Source: Granulicella aggregans
Lineage (GTDB): Bacteria > Acidobacteriota > Terriglobia > Terriglobales > Acidobacteriaceae
DNA length: 64,000 bases
Assembly (NCBI RefSeq): GCF_014203275.1
Contig: NZ_JACHIP010000003.1
Coordinates: forward strand, 744,001 to 808,000
Direction of reading: 5' to 3'
This document shows, piece by piece, positions 28,356 to 38,342 of this stretch. The translations under genes and the position numbers were made by a program. The notes beneath the pieces were generated by a model, which worked only from the letters and a program-made list of their open reading frames with translations, had not been told where the DNA came from and searched no databases. Position 1 is the first letter of the stretch, and each line of letters opens with the position of its first letter.

Positions 28356-28952
28356 CTGAATTTCTCCTTGGGAAGTGATTGAAACTCCACGGGATCTAGA
28401 TTTTCTAGCCTAGTTCCCGCAAAGATGACCGTGTGAAGAGAACGTATTCATTCTGGATCTCCGGCAGCTCTGATTCGCGTCAATAAGTAATTCGGCCTGT
28501 TTCGCCATTTGAGCAATTTGGCACTCCGGTTGCTTCCGGGACAGCGGCTTGTGGTTACCAATCCAAGGTGCGGCCGAGACCTCTTCCGCGCCGTATTTTA
28601 CGAAGCGACGCCCTTATGGCGTTGCTGGCAGCCAGCTAGATTCGAAAGCCTCTAGGAGCTGTTCAAAGACTTGGATGTACATCAGGTAGAAATTATCCAC
28701 GCTACGCTCGCGTTTTGGAGGCATGATGTACTCCGCCCTCGTCAAGCAGTCATTCTAATCGTCTTCGCTCCGGTACTGCCGAGGCCGTTTAAGGACTAGT
28801 CCAGGCTCAATGAGCGCATCATTCTTTCTCACGAGTCGACATTCAGACCAACCGTTTCCGAGGTCATGAGCCGGGAATTCGCTTTCGCGCCGTGTTGCAG
28901 AGCGATCGAAAATACGAGTTGGCAACAGAGTGATGTAGCTTGCGTAGCCGGT
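28356..28952. other. Gap of about 600 bases with nothing recognised
   Basis: Between convergent regulator genes. No frame of useful length, no tRNA-like structure and no repeat was seen. A weak imperfect inverted repeat at about 28409-28440 (CGGGA ... TCCCG) could end transcription of the response regulator. It may be fully decayed coding DNA. Confidence 0.5.
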
Positions 28953-30965
28953 TTAGTGGGCACCCGGGAGCGAATAGTTCGGTATGGTCAAGCCCACTTG
29001 ATGAACTAATGCCACAAATCTCGCATCGTCGTGGAGATTGTCCAGCATAGGATTTGTGGCCAGAAGAATCGCCGCACCATCGTGCTCGGAAATGACGCGC
29101 TGAATAGCCGAGATAGCTTTGTCACGTTGACCTGTGAAGGCATACCACTCAGCGGGGTCAAAATCGTTCCCTCGACGAGTGGTTTCAGGAGAGTGCCGTT
29201 CCATGGCCTCGAGACGCGCAAGCGCGTAGGCTTGGATACCTCCGCGGTGGTACGCCGCCCGACCACGCTCTTCCAGAGCTATGCGAGCCGAGTCCTTGTC
29301 CATCTCGGCCATTCGACCCCATTCGGCCAACGCCTCGTCATAGCGGTTCGCTACGAAATAAGCCCAGCCGAGCTGGTTGTGGCTTTCGGGGGAGTCGGGC
29401 ACAAGGGACTGATACCTTTGGGCAAAGGCAATCGCCTGGTTGTTGTCGTGAGACACGCCGGCAACATACGTCGCCATACTGTAGACCAGAGGCCAGAGCG
29501 GGTCGTCAGCAACAGCGCGGTCGATCTCCGCCATTGCTTCATCGAAACGCCCCTCGTACACCAGCAACGAGGCCAGCCATGCGTGATAGGTAGACTTGCG
29601 CGGATCAAGCTCGATCGCGCGCCGCAGTTCACGTTCGCTAAGAGCGAAGTTCCATTCAGAGCGTAAGGCAACATCGCCAAGAGCAGCATGAGCCTCTGCA
29701 AGTGCGGGGTCTAGTTGTAAGGCTTGCTGGGCGAGTTGCTTGGCTGCGTTCTGGTGTTCGATAGGATTTGAGAAGTAGCGCAGCGCGAGATGAGTGACCG
29801 CCATGCCGGCATAAGCCTCGGCAAACTTTGGATCACGCTGAATTGCTGTCTGGTAGTGCCCCAAAGCTTGGTTCAGGGCCATAACGTCACGGATTCGTGT
29901 CAACTCGCGCCCTTGCAAATACTCGCCATAGGCCTGAGGGTCATCCGTGCTGCCACGAAGCGCTTGCATGGACTTTCCCGTACCTTGAAGGGTCAGGAAG
30001 ATGTCCCGTTGCAGCTTGTCGCGGACGCCGGCCAGTTCATCTTTGCTGCCTTCATACTGAAACGATGCCAAATGGAGCGAGTCGCGACTACGAACAAGTT
30101 CGAATTCGACCTTGCAACGATCGCCCGCTATTCGAAACTTGCCGAGTAAAACCATATCCAGATGAAGTTTTTCGGAGATGCTGCGAATGCCGCTGTTGTC
30201 GCGGTTAATGTTGTTCAAGGAATTCGTCGCTGTGATTCGAACGATTGGAATTTGCGCCAGCGCATCCGCTAAATCGAGACGGAAACTCTCTCCGATCTCT
30301 TCCGCCCCTGAACCCTCTGTCTGAAAAGGCGCGATTCCGAGTGACACGGTAATCGTTTCAACAACCGGGGGTTGCGGCCGATGTCGGTAAACTGCGATGG
30401 CGATTATGAGCAGCATGGGAACCACAGCCAGAAGAAGCCAGCGATACCGTTCTAAAGATCGCCTTGGTAGAGGATGAACCTCCCGGAGCGCGTCGTTCTG
30501 CTGCGGATAACCAGAGTCGGGGGCCACCAGAGACAGAGGTGATTCGGTTTGCGAACTCTCCACGCGCGATTCGACAACCGAAAGTTCCTGTTCCTCCTGG
30601 GTGTCGGCACCAGGACTCATAGCTTTACTTGTAGGCGGAATCACGGAGATCTTAGGAATAAAACGGTATCCGCGTTTGTGGACGGTTCTGATGTATTTCG
30701 GGTTCTTGGGATTGTCTCTAAAAACGGCTCGCAAGTCCGCTATCACGCGGTTGATGGCGTGCTCATGGTCCAGAAACTCGCCCTCAGGCCAGAGCAGCTC
30801 TTGGAGCTCGGCACGTGTAACGACTGTACCCGGCCGTTCCAGAAAGATTTCCAAGAGGCGCGAGGTCTGTTTCGGCATCCCGACCCGTTTGTCCCCACGC
30901 ACGAGATCGCCCGAAGAGAGATCAAATTGGAAGTCCAAAAAGGACACCAGCTCTGTTTTGGCCAT
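28953..30965 (-). CDS. CadC/ToxR-like membrane transcription regulator with TPRs
   Basis: 670 residues. Residues 1-105 are an OmpR/PhoB-type winged helix: recognition region DHEHAINRVIADLRAVF (66-82) and wing KYIRTVHKRGYRFIP (90-104). A linker of about 65 residues leads to one membrane helix (about 174-193). The outer part contains a FlgO-like segment (about 205-320; it includes LGIAPFQTEGSG) and TPR repeats (about 340-600, such as AEAYAGMAVTHLAL and AEAHAALGDVALR). Proteins of this type bind DNA without a phosphorelay and sense conditions across the membrane. It is divergent from the second S53 protease gene with 285 bases between them, so regulation of that protease is a plausible role (inference). 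Confidence 0.88.
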   Translation of the reverse strand: MAKTELVSFLDFQFDLSSGDLVRGDKRVGMPKQTSRLLEIFLERPGTVVTRAELQELLWPEGEFLDHEHAINRVIADLRAVFRDNPKNPKYIRTVHKRGYRFIPKISVIPPTSKAMSPGADTQEEQELSVVESRVESSQTESPLSLVAPDSGYPQQNDALREVHPLPRRSLERYRWLLLAVVPMLLIIAIAVYRHRPQPPVVETITVSLGIAPFQTEGSGAEEIGESFRLDLADALAQIPIVRITATNSLNNINRDNSGIRSISEKLHLDMVLLGKFRIAGDRCKVEFELVRSRDSLHLASFQYEGSKDELAGVRDKLQRDIFLTLQGTGKSMQALRGSTDDPQAYGEYLQGRELTRIRDVMALNQALGHYQTAIQRDPKFAEAYAGMAVTHLALRYFSNPIEHQNAAKQLAQQALQLDPALAEAHAALGDVALRSEWNFALSERELRRAIELDPRKSTYHAWLASLLVYEGRFDEAMAEIDRAVADDPLWPLVYSMATYVAGVSHDNNQAIAFAQRYQSLVPDSPESHNQLGWAYFVANRYDEALAEWGRMAEMDKDSARIALEERGRAAYHRGGIQAYALARLEAMERHSPETTRRGNDFDPAEWYAFTGQRDKAISAIQRVISEHDGAAILLATNPMLDNLHDDARFVALVHQVGLTIPNYSLPGAH

Positions 30966-31250
30966 GAGAAAACTCTACATTAATCTGGAGGCGGAGCTGA
31001 TGAGATCAGCCCCCGGCAACCAAATCTACCGTAAACCTCTCATTACAAAAGTTTTGCTGCCATATAAATTGCGAAGCTAATGATCGCCTTCTAAGCATTG
31101 CGTCATGCCTCGCCCGCACCTAGACTTCATCTGTCTCCATTCCAATTGCTGAGTTCTACCGCCTGTACTTCATTTCCGCAGCGCGACACATGTCGACTGC
31201 AGCTGATATCAGTTTGCCCACAAGCCGAACTCTAATCGAGGATCGATCCC

Positions 31251-34200
31251 ATGAATCCCGCGCGCCCCTTTTCGCCCTTTTTCCGTAGCTGCATCGCAAT
31301 GGCGCTCGTAGCGACTTGTGCCTTCGCTCTACCGTCGAACGCTTCCTCTCAGGTTCGAAATACGATCGACGGAACATCCCGCGCAAAGATCGGCCCAGTT
31401 GATCGTGTGCGCGGGGCCGTTACCGGGGAGCGTACGGCTTTGAAGGGGCAGACGCGTCCGTTGGCTCGCGAGGCAGTGGACCTTGGAGAGGCTCCGGCTT
31501 CCCTTGCCAGCGGGAGAATGGTGATATGGCTTCGCAGGAGCGTCGAGCAACAGGCTCAGCTCAGCCAGTTCCTCAGTCAGACACAGAAGGCCGGCTCCGC
31601 AAATTACAGGCACTGGATGACGCCGGCCACCTTTGGCGCGGCCTATGGAGTCTCGGACCACGACCTGGCAGCGGTGCAGAGCTGGCTGCAATCGAGCGGC
31701 CTGAAAGTAGAAGGGGTCGCGGCGGCTCGTAATGCCGTTATGTTCTCGGGCACGGTGGGATCGGTTGCTGGCGCCTTCCATACAAGCATCCATCGCTACA
31801 CCGTGGGGCAGCAGACGCACTTCGCAAACGCCGCCGACCCGGAAGTCCCGACGGCGCTCGCTCCGGTCATTGCCGGGGTCTCGCCCATGAATGATTTTCA
31901 CGCCGAGCCCCTGCTTGTTCATGGAAAACCGGCGCGCTACGATGCGGCCTCTCATCGTCTGAAGCCTGCAATCACCGGCGATAATCCCGATGGCAGCTTC
32001 GACCTCTTCGTCACCCCGGCCGACGCCTCGATCATCTACGACACGCCCAATCAGAACTTCAATCCCGCCGCAACGCAGACGTTGGACGGAACCGGGATCA
32101 CGATTGGCATCCTTGGCTACTCCGCTCTGGCTATGGCCGACGTGCAGAACTACCGCACAGCCTTCCTGCCCGCCGCAGCAGCCAGCAACCTCCCAACCCA
32201 AATCCTCGACGGAGCGATCGATCCCGGCATTATCCCCGGTGGCGCTGCAGACGAAGCTCTGCTGGACGTTGAAATCGCAGGTGGCCTCGCCCCCGGTGCG
32301 GCAATCAACTACTACTACGCTGCTTCGACGGATCTATCCGACGGCTTGATTCTCGCCGGTCTCCATGCGCTCGAGGAGAACAAGGTCAACATTCTCAGTG
32401 TCAGCTATGGGAATTGCGAGGCAGGTCTCGGACTCGGCGGCAACCTTGAGTGGTCTGAGCTGTGGCAACAAGCCGCAGCACAGGGAATTACCGTCACCGT
32501 CTCGACTGGCGACACCGGCTCAGCCGGATGCAATCTTCAGTCAGACACCCAGGCCACAAACGGGCTTGCCGTAAGCGGGCTTGCGTCGACACCCTTCAAC
32601 ATTGCGGTCGGCGGTACAGACTTCTACTCTCTGGCAAACAACCTGAGCACGTACGTCAACACCACGACCACGGGTGCATATCCGTACTACGCAACCGCGC
32701 TCAGCTACATCCCCGAGAATCCCTGGAACGATTCCTCGCAGGTAATCGGGAATAGCTTCACCGACAACACTCCTGCCTATAACGGAATTGGAGAGACGGA
32801 TATCATAGCGGGCGCCGGCGGTCTCAGCAGCGCGGCGACTTGCCAGGGGTACATCCAGCAAGATGGAACCTGCTCTCAGAGCCTCTCGGGCTACCCCCAG
32901 CCTGCATTCCAGACAGGTTTCCAGTCGATCAATCCCGTTCGCTCCCTTCCCGATGTGTCGCTCCTCTCCGCGAACGGATTCTTCGGCGCAGCATGGGTCT
33001 TCTGTTCCGATTCAGTCACGGATGCGGGTGGCGGCGTCTACACCGATTGCCAGCTGGACGCGAACGGCCACCTTATCAACGACCAGTATGTTGGGACGGT
33101 CGGCGGCACTTCAGCCGCAGCACCCGCCTTTGCCGGAATGCTGGCGATGATCTCGCAGTCACAGGGCGGTGCTCGCCTCGGACAGGCCGATGCGGTCCTC
33201 TATAACCTCGCGCAGGACTACAACCCGAATCCTAGTAGTCCAGGCAAATATCAACGGGCTTTTCACGACGTCACGATCGGCAATAATTCGGTCTACTGCG
33301 CAAGCGGCACTCTGAACTGCGGTTCAAACAACTTCCTTGAAGGCTATAACGCAACGCCGAGCTACGACATGGCTACCGGACTGGGCAGTGTCGATCTCTC
33401 TCAACTCGTCAGCCTGTGGGGCACGACGAACTTTGCGAGTACGAGCAACGTTCTCACCGCTGGAACCTCGAGCGATTCGCTCTCGACCGCTGCCATCACC
33501 ATTCCCCACGGAACCCCGCTCTACTTCGAGACCAACGTGACACCGAGCGATGCGACGGGGCAGTTCAGCATCATCGCCAGCAACACCACCAAGCCGGCTA
33601 GCTATTCGGATTTTGCGCCTGTGACAGGCACAGGCGATCTAACGAAAAATGATCTTCCCGGCGGCACGTACACCGTCTCCGCCTACTATGCAGGCGACAC
33701 GAGCCATATCGCCAGTCAGTCGTCGAACAGCATCAGCCTCACGGTCAGCCCCGAGGCCAGCACAACATCGCTCTTCTTCGGCGACTATGACCCGACCACC
33801 TTCGTGATCAAAGACGGGCTAAGCACTGTGCCGTACGGCGTCAACTCCTACGTCACCGCACAGCCTTTCGGCAACAGTTCGGTGGTTGATTACACCGGCA
33901 ACCTGCTTGCGGACGGACTTCCTACAGGGAGTGTCACGTTCACTTCCAGTGGACAGACACAGACCACGCCGATCAACAGCCTAGGCTACGCGCAGATTTC
34001 TATCAGCTCACTCGCTCCGGGAACCTACACCTATCAGGCCAGCTACCCAGGCGATGCGAGCTTCCAGTCAAGCACCAGCTCAACGCAGTCGCTGACGGTC
34101 ACCAAGGGCCTCACCTTGTTCTCTTTGCCACAAGGCGGAGGTGCAGTGACCCCGGTGAATGTATTCCAGTTCAACGCCCTCCTTCAGACGGACAGCGTCG

Positions 34201-35630
34201 CGCTCTACCCCACCGGAGGAATCACGGCGACCGCGAATGGTCACACCTACGCTCCGCTTGGCTCGGTGCAAGGGCAGTTGAATGGTGTGGATGCCACCGA
34301 ACTCACCTTCTCGATCCCAGCTTCTGATCTGGCAACCGGCTCCAATGTCATCAGCATCAGCTACAGTGGCGATGGAAACTACCAGTCTGCGACTGCCACG
34401 ACCAACGTGACCCTCGTAGGATCATCGGGCAGCTATAGTCTTAGCGGACCGACCCAGCCGCTGGTGGCGGAGGCGGGCCAACAGACTTCGACCACTATCT
34501 CGATCACTCCTTCGAATGGGTTCACAGGATTGGTCAGCATGGCCTGCACGGTCAGCGCAGCTGCGACAGGACACACACCGACCTGCGTCGCTGCATCCTC
34601 CACGGTCTACGGAAGCTTTGGAGCCACGTCAGCCGTCGCAATCAATACCTTTGCCGACACACCAGCCGCAAACTACACGATCACTGTCACCGGGACGAAC
34701 GGTACGCAGAGCCAATCGGCACAAGTGCCCATGCAGGTGACGGCTGGTCCTGGCTTCACACTCGCCGCCGCGAGCAATTCGCTCTCGATCTCGGCAGCAG
34801 GACAAATGGCAAGCGATGTCCTTACGCTCTCGCCGACTCAAGGGTTCACAGGAAACTTGGCCCTCAGCTGCGTGATTGCGCCTATGCCGTCGACGGGTAA
34901 ACCAGCCACATGTTCCTTGCCGGGTAACGTGGCCCTTAGCTCGAGCACGCCAGCGACAGCAACCCTCCAGGTGGCGACAGACAGCACAACACCGGCGGGT
35001 GCTTACACCGTTACAGTGACGGCCTTGTCCGGCCTGCTCCAGCAATCAGTGTCCGCGTCATTTACTCTCCCGCAGTTAGCGGCAACACCTGCATTCGATC
35101 TCTCAGCTGCCAGCAGCGCCCTATCGATTGCTGCCGCCGGTGAGTCAGTGGCCGACACACTAACCATCCGTCCTGCGGGCGGATTTACAGGCACGGTTCA
35201 GTTGAGCTGCACGGTCGTTGCATCCGCGACCGCAACGACGGCTGCTCCCACATGCACCGTACCCTCAACCGCCTCCGTCACCGGTGGTTCCGTCGTAACC
35301 GCGATCCTGACCGTAAACACGACATCGTCATCGGCGAAGCTTGCCCCTGCTGAAGGTGGGATGCTCGCAAAGCGGACCGGCGGCATAGCCCTCGGATGCG
35401 TGCTGATGTTCATGATCCCGCGCCGAAGGAAATGGATGGTTCTGGGTCTGTTCATTCTGACTCTTGGCAGCCTGGGCATCACCGGCTGCGCTGGCGGGGG
35501 CTCACAATCCGGAACAACTACAACGACTGGCGGATCTCCCGGCACACCGGCAGGCGGATACACCGTGACGGTCACCGCTACCAGCGGCTCGATCACTAAC
35601 ACCGCGCAGGTCCAAGTGACGGTGCAGTAA
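31251..35630 (+). CDS. Secreted S53 peptidase with Ig-like repeats and unusual C-terminal anchor
   Basis: 1,459 residues. Signal peptide about 1-34 (FFRSCIAMALVATCAFALPS). The pro-domain includes NYRHWMTPATFGAAYGV. S53 catalytic residues are present: Glu/Asp in DEALLDVE (about 334), Asp in STGDTGS (about 419) and Ser in GGTSAAAP (about 618). A calcium-site pattern follows (FHDVTIG, then MATGLGSVD). Residues ~720-1350 are Ig-like repeats. The end is unusual: a hydrophobic helix (GGIALGCVLMFMI), a basic PRRRKW, a second hydrophobic stretch (LGLFILTLGSLGITGC) with a lipobox-like ITGC, then a Gly/Thr-rich stretch and a last strand GYTVTVTATSGS. This may anchor the mature enzyme to the membrane. 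It is divergent from the CadC-like regulator. Confidence 0.9.
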   Translation: MNPARPFSPFFRSCIAMALVATCAFALPSNASSQVRNTIDGTSRAKIGPVDRVRGAVTGERTALKGQTRPLAREAVDLGEAPASLASGRMVIWLRRSVEQQAQLSQFLSQTQKAGSANYRHWMTPATFGAAYGVSDHDLAAVQSWLQSSGLKVEGVAAARNAVMFSGTVGSVAGAFHTSIHRYTVGQQTHFANAADPEVPTALAPVIAGVSPMNDFHAEPLLVHGKPARYDAASHRLKPAITGDNPDGSFDLFVTPADASIIYDTPNQNFNPAATQTLDGTGITIGILGYSALAMADVQNYRTAFLPAAAASNLPTQILDGAIDPGIIPGGAADEALLDVEIAGGLAPGAAINYYYAASTDLSDGLILAGLHALEENKVNILSVSYGNCEAGLGLGGNLEWSELWQQAAAQGITVTVSTGDTGSAGCNLQSDTQATNGLAVSGLASTPFNIAVGGTDFYSLANNLSTYVNTTTTGAYPYYATALSYIPENPWNDSSQVIGNSFTDNTPAYNGIGETDIIAGAGGLSSAATCQGYIQQDGTCSQSLSGYPQPAFQTGFQSINPVRSLPDVSLLSANGFFGAAWVFCSDSVTDAGGGVYTDCQLDANGHLINDQYVGTVGGTSAAAPAFAGMLAMISQSQGGARLGQADAVLYNLAQDYNPNPSSPGKYQRAFHDVTIGNNSVYCASGTLNCGSNNFLEGYNATPSYDMATGLGSVDLSQLVSLWGTTNFASTSNVLTAGTSSDSLSTAAITIPHGTPLYFETNVTPSDATGQFSIIASNTTKPASYSDFAPVTGTGDLTKNDLPGGTYTVSAYYAGDTSHIASQSSNSISLTVSPEASTTSLFFGDYDPTTFVIKDGLSTVPYGVNSYVTAQPFGNSSVVDYTGNLLADGLPTGSVTFTSSGQTQTTPINSLGYAQISISSLAPGTYTYQASYPGDASFQSSTSSTQSLTVTKGLTLFSLPQGGGAVTPVNVFQFNALLQTDSVALYPTGGITATANGHTYAPLGSVQGQLNGVDATELTFSIPASDLATGSNVISISYSGDGNYQSATATTNVTLVGSSGSYSLSGPTQPLVAEAGQQTSTTISITPSNGFTGLVSMACTVSAAATGHTPTCVAASSTVYGSFGATSAVAINTFADTPAANYTITVTGTNGTQSQSAQVPMQVTAGPGFTLAAASNSLSISAAGQMASDVLTLSPTQGFTGNLALSCVIAPMPSTGKPATCSLPGNVALSSSTPATATLQVATDSTTPAGAYTVTVTALSGLLQQSVSASFTLPQLAATPAFDLSAASSALSIAAAGESVADTLTIRPAGGFTGTVQLSCTVVASATATTAAPTCTVPSTASVTGGSVVTAILTVNTTSSSAKLAPAEGGMLAKRTGGIALGCVLMFMIPRRRKWMVLGLFILTLGSLGITGCAGGGSQSGTTTTTGGSPGTPAGGYTVTVTATSGSITNTAQVQVTVQ

Positions 35631-35635
35631 GAGAC

Positions 35636-35667
35636 GGCGCTGTCTGAGTAGTAGCTCAGTCAGCGTC
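35636..35667 (+). terminator. Imperfect hairpin after the S53 gene
   Basis: Arms 35636-35648 and 35655-35667 pair over 12 of 13 positions (one T-T mismatch, one G-U) around the loop TAGTAG. It starts six bases after the stop codon and has no T-run. It probably separates the protease gene from the kelch-like lipoprotein gene. Confidence 0.4.
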
Positions 35668-35726
35668 CATCTCTGGTACGTCGTCATGCTATCGAGAACG
35701 GAACAGCCATCGCGTCGGGAGCAACC

Positions 35727-38108
35727 ATGCGAAACCTATTTGATTTGCGAAAGGTCGAAGAGATGAAAAGCGGAATGAAGTTTGGTGCCTCCACTCTGTT
35801 CGCCATGGCATGCGCATTTGCGGTCGGTTGCAGCGGCGGCGGGAGCAAGTCGACGGCTCCCGCGACGCCTGTCACGTACACCATAGGCGGCACCGTCTCG
35901 GGACTTACAGGCACCGGTCTTATCCTTGAAAACGCCGGCGGCAACAGCCTTACCGTGAGCGCGAACGCCACCACCTTCAGCTTCAGCACGCCGGTCCCCA
36001 CCAGCGATGTGTACAGCGTGACGGTGTCCGCCCAGCCCGCCGGGGATAGCTGCGTGGTGGCCAACGGAAACGGCACAGCAACCGCCAACGTCACCAGCGT
36101 TACAGTCACCTGCACAGCTCTGGACACCATCGGCGGCACAATCTCCGGCCTTGTCAACCCGGGACTGATCCTTCAGGACAATGGCAGCGATCGCCTGACC
36201 GTAGCCGCCGACGCGACTAGCTTTAGCTTCCCTACCCCGCTAGCCAACGGTGGTAGTTACATGATCACGGTTCTCACTCAACCTCTCGGCGAAACCTGCC
36301 TGGTGAGCAACGGCAGCGGCACAGCTGCTGGTGCCGTCACCAATGTCGCCATAGCCTGTACGCCGCAATACGATATCAGCGGCACAATTACGGGTCTGGA
36401 TGACGCAGGCCTGGTCCTGCAAGACAACGGCGGCGACAATCTGACGGTGAATGCCCACTCCGCCGATTTCACCTTCCCAACTCCAGTGGCCGCAGGCGGT
36501 ACCTTCAGCATCACCGTCCTTACTCAGCCCGCGACTGAGAACTGCACCGTAATCAGCGGCAGTGGCACGGCAACCTCCAATGTCGCCAATGCAAGTGTTG
36601 TCTGCGTCGGCGATTGGACCTGGACAGCTGGCAGCGGCACTCTCGGCCTCAACGGCGGACAGCCCGGAATCTACGGCACTCTCGGAACCCCGGCTCCCGC
36701 GAACCTTCCTGGAGGACGTTCACAGGCATCCACCTGGACCGACGCCTCAGGCAATCTCTGGCTCTTCGGCGGCAACGGAAAAGACGTGAACGGAACCGGC
36801 GGGCAGCTCAACGACTTGTGGAAGTTCGATCCTGCCGCAGGCACGAACGGCCAGTGGACCTGGATCAATGGCAGCGCCATCAACATTCCATCCATATCTT
36901 CTTCCTTCCCGCCCGGAGCGCCAGGAGTCTATGGCACATTGGGAACTGCCTCTCCCACAAACGCTCCAGGAGGCCGTGAGCAATGCGCCAGTTGGAAGGA
37001 TGCAGCGGGCAATCTCTGGCTCTTCGGCGGCATCGGAATCGACGTGAACGGAGTCTACGGATACCTTAACGATCTGTGGAAGTTCGACACGCAGGCCAGT
37101 CAATGGACATGGATGGGCGGCAGCAACACCGTCTTCTATTACGGTGGTCACCCCGGAATCTACGGCACACTCGGGACCGGAGCCTCCGCAAACATCCCGG
37201 GAGGCCGCTACGGCGCGGTCACCTGGATCGACGCCTCAGGAAACTTCTTCCTATTCGGCGGCAATGGTGTCGTTACTGATCCAACTAGCGGGAACACGGT
37301 AACTGCTGGGCTCAATGACCTATGGGAATACACCCCCGCAGGCAACAGCAACGCAGGCGAGTGGACCTGGATCGGTGGCAGCAGCACTGTGCCGCCCAGC
37401 AACAACCCATTCGGCGGCTCAAGCGGTCAACCCGGAGTTTATGGGACGCTGGGAACCGCAGCCTCGGCGAATATACCCGGAGGACGACAGTCCGGCACCA
37501 GTTGGACGGACGCGTCAGGAAATTTCTGGCTCTTCGGAGGTCTGGGTGTCGACTCGGCTGGCAACAACGGTTATCTCAACGACCTGTGGGAGTACACGCC
37601 CGGTACCGCTGGAAACGCCGGACAGTGGACATGGCAGAGCGGAGCGAACACCATTGGCAGCAACGGCGGCCAACCCGGAAACTACGGCATCCAGGGAACG
37701 ACAGCCTCCTCCAATGTCCCCGGAGCGCGATTCAGTCCGTCAGCTTGGGTGGATCCGTCGGGTAACTTCTGGATCTTCGGTGGCCAGGGCTACGACTGGA
37801 CCGACACAACTGGATTGCTGAATGATCTGTGGAAGTTCACACCCAGCACGGCGGGCGATCCGGGCAACTGGACATGGATGGGCGGCAGCGATGCAGTCCC
37901 CCCACCCGTAGGCTTTGTCTCGAACCTTGGTCAATCGGGAGTCTATGGCACGCTGGGTACCCCGGCCCCTGCAAACACTCCAGGGGGGCGACTGGGCGCA
38001 GCCACCTGGGTCGATGCATCCGGTAACCTTCGACTCATGGGCGGCCAAGGTGACGACTCGACCGGTACCCAGGGTTACCTCAATGACCTATGGCAGTATC
38101 AGCCATGA
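35727..38108 (+). CDS. Kelch-like repeat lipoprotein
   Basis: 793 residues with a lipoprotein signal peptide and lipobox AVGC (Cys35), followed by GGGS. Three tandem beta modules of about 85 residues come next (about 48-305). Each begins GGTxSGL or GTITGL, has a GLxLQDNGGDxLTV strand and ends at a conserved Cys. Six or seven kelch-like repeats of 65-75 residues fill the rest (about 305-793), each with WTW, PGxYGTLGTxAxxNxPGGR, WxDASGNxWLFGG and LNDLW. These should form a propeller outside the membrane. Function is unknown; ligand binding is likely. GGGAG lies seven bases before the ATG at 35727; an ATG at 35763 would give a shorter leader. Co-transcription with the protease upstream is possible. 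Confidence 0.85.
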   Translation: MRNLFDLRKVEEMKSGMKFGASTLFAMACAFAVGCSGGGSKSTAPATPVTYTIGGTVSGLTGTGLILENAGGNSLTVSANATTFSFSTPVPTSDVYSVTVSAQPAGDSCVVANGNGTATANVTSVTVTCTALDTIGGTISGLVNPGLILQDNGSDRLTVAADATSFSFPTPLANGGSYMITVLTQPLGETCLVSNGSGTAAGAVTNVAIACTPQYDISGTITGLDDAGLVLQDNGGDNLTVNAHSADFTFPTPVAAGGTFSITVLTQPATENCTVISGSGTATSNVANASVVCVGDWTWTAGSGTLGLNGGQPGIYGTLGTPAPANLPGGRSQASTWTDASGNLWLFGGNGKDVNGTGGQLNDLWKFDPAAGTNGQWTWINGSAINIPSISSSFPPGAPGVYGTLGTASPTNAPGGREQCASWKDAAGNLWLFGGIGIDVNGVYGYLNDLWKFDTQASQWTWMGGSNTVFYYGGHPGIYGTLGTGASANIPGGRYGAVTWIDASGNFFLFGGNGVVTDPTSGNTVTAGLNDLWEYTPAGNSNAGEWTWIGGSSTVPPSNNPFGGSSGQPGVYGTLGTAASANIPGGRQSGTSWTDASGNFWLFGGLGVDSAGNNGYLNDLWEYTPGTAGNAGQWTWQSGANTIGSNGGQPGNYGIQGTTASSNVPGARFSPSAWVDPSGNFWIFGGQGYDWTDTTGLLNDLWKFTPSTAGDPGNWTWMGGSDAVPPPVGFVSNLGQSGVYGTLGTPAPANTPGGRLGAATWVDASGNLRLMGGQGDDSTGTQGYLNDLWQYQP

Positions 38109-38288
38109 AAAGGAGAGTCAACGGAGCAGATAGTCTATTGGTTCCAATAGGGCGCTTCTTCTTCATCCAAAGCCTCCACCGTTTCAGGTCAGGTTTTGTT
38201 GGTCGAAGACTAACATTTCAATTAATCCACAAATACCGAGGCCGATCAGCTCAAGTTGGGCACTCCAGTCATATCGGGATGTGAAATA

Positions 38289-38322
38289 AGTGTGGGCGCT
38301 CACTGAAGTGAGCGCCCACACT
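38289..38322. terminator. Perfect 16-bp hairpin between convergent genes
   Basis: Arms 38289-38304 and 38307-38322 are perfect reverse complements (AGTGTGGGCGCTCACT). The hairpin stands 20 bases before the end of the TonB-receptor gene and 180 bases after the kelch-like gene, so it can serve both strands. CTTGTT follows on the plus strand and TTATTT on the minus strand, the nearest to a T-run among the hairpins here. Confidence 0.7.
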
Positions 38323-38342
38323 CTTGTTGAGCAAACGTTCGG

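Noticed and set aside
31203-31212. Palindrome CTGATATCAG before the second S53 gene
   Set aside because: Ten bases only; not strong enough to call an operator without conservation.
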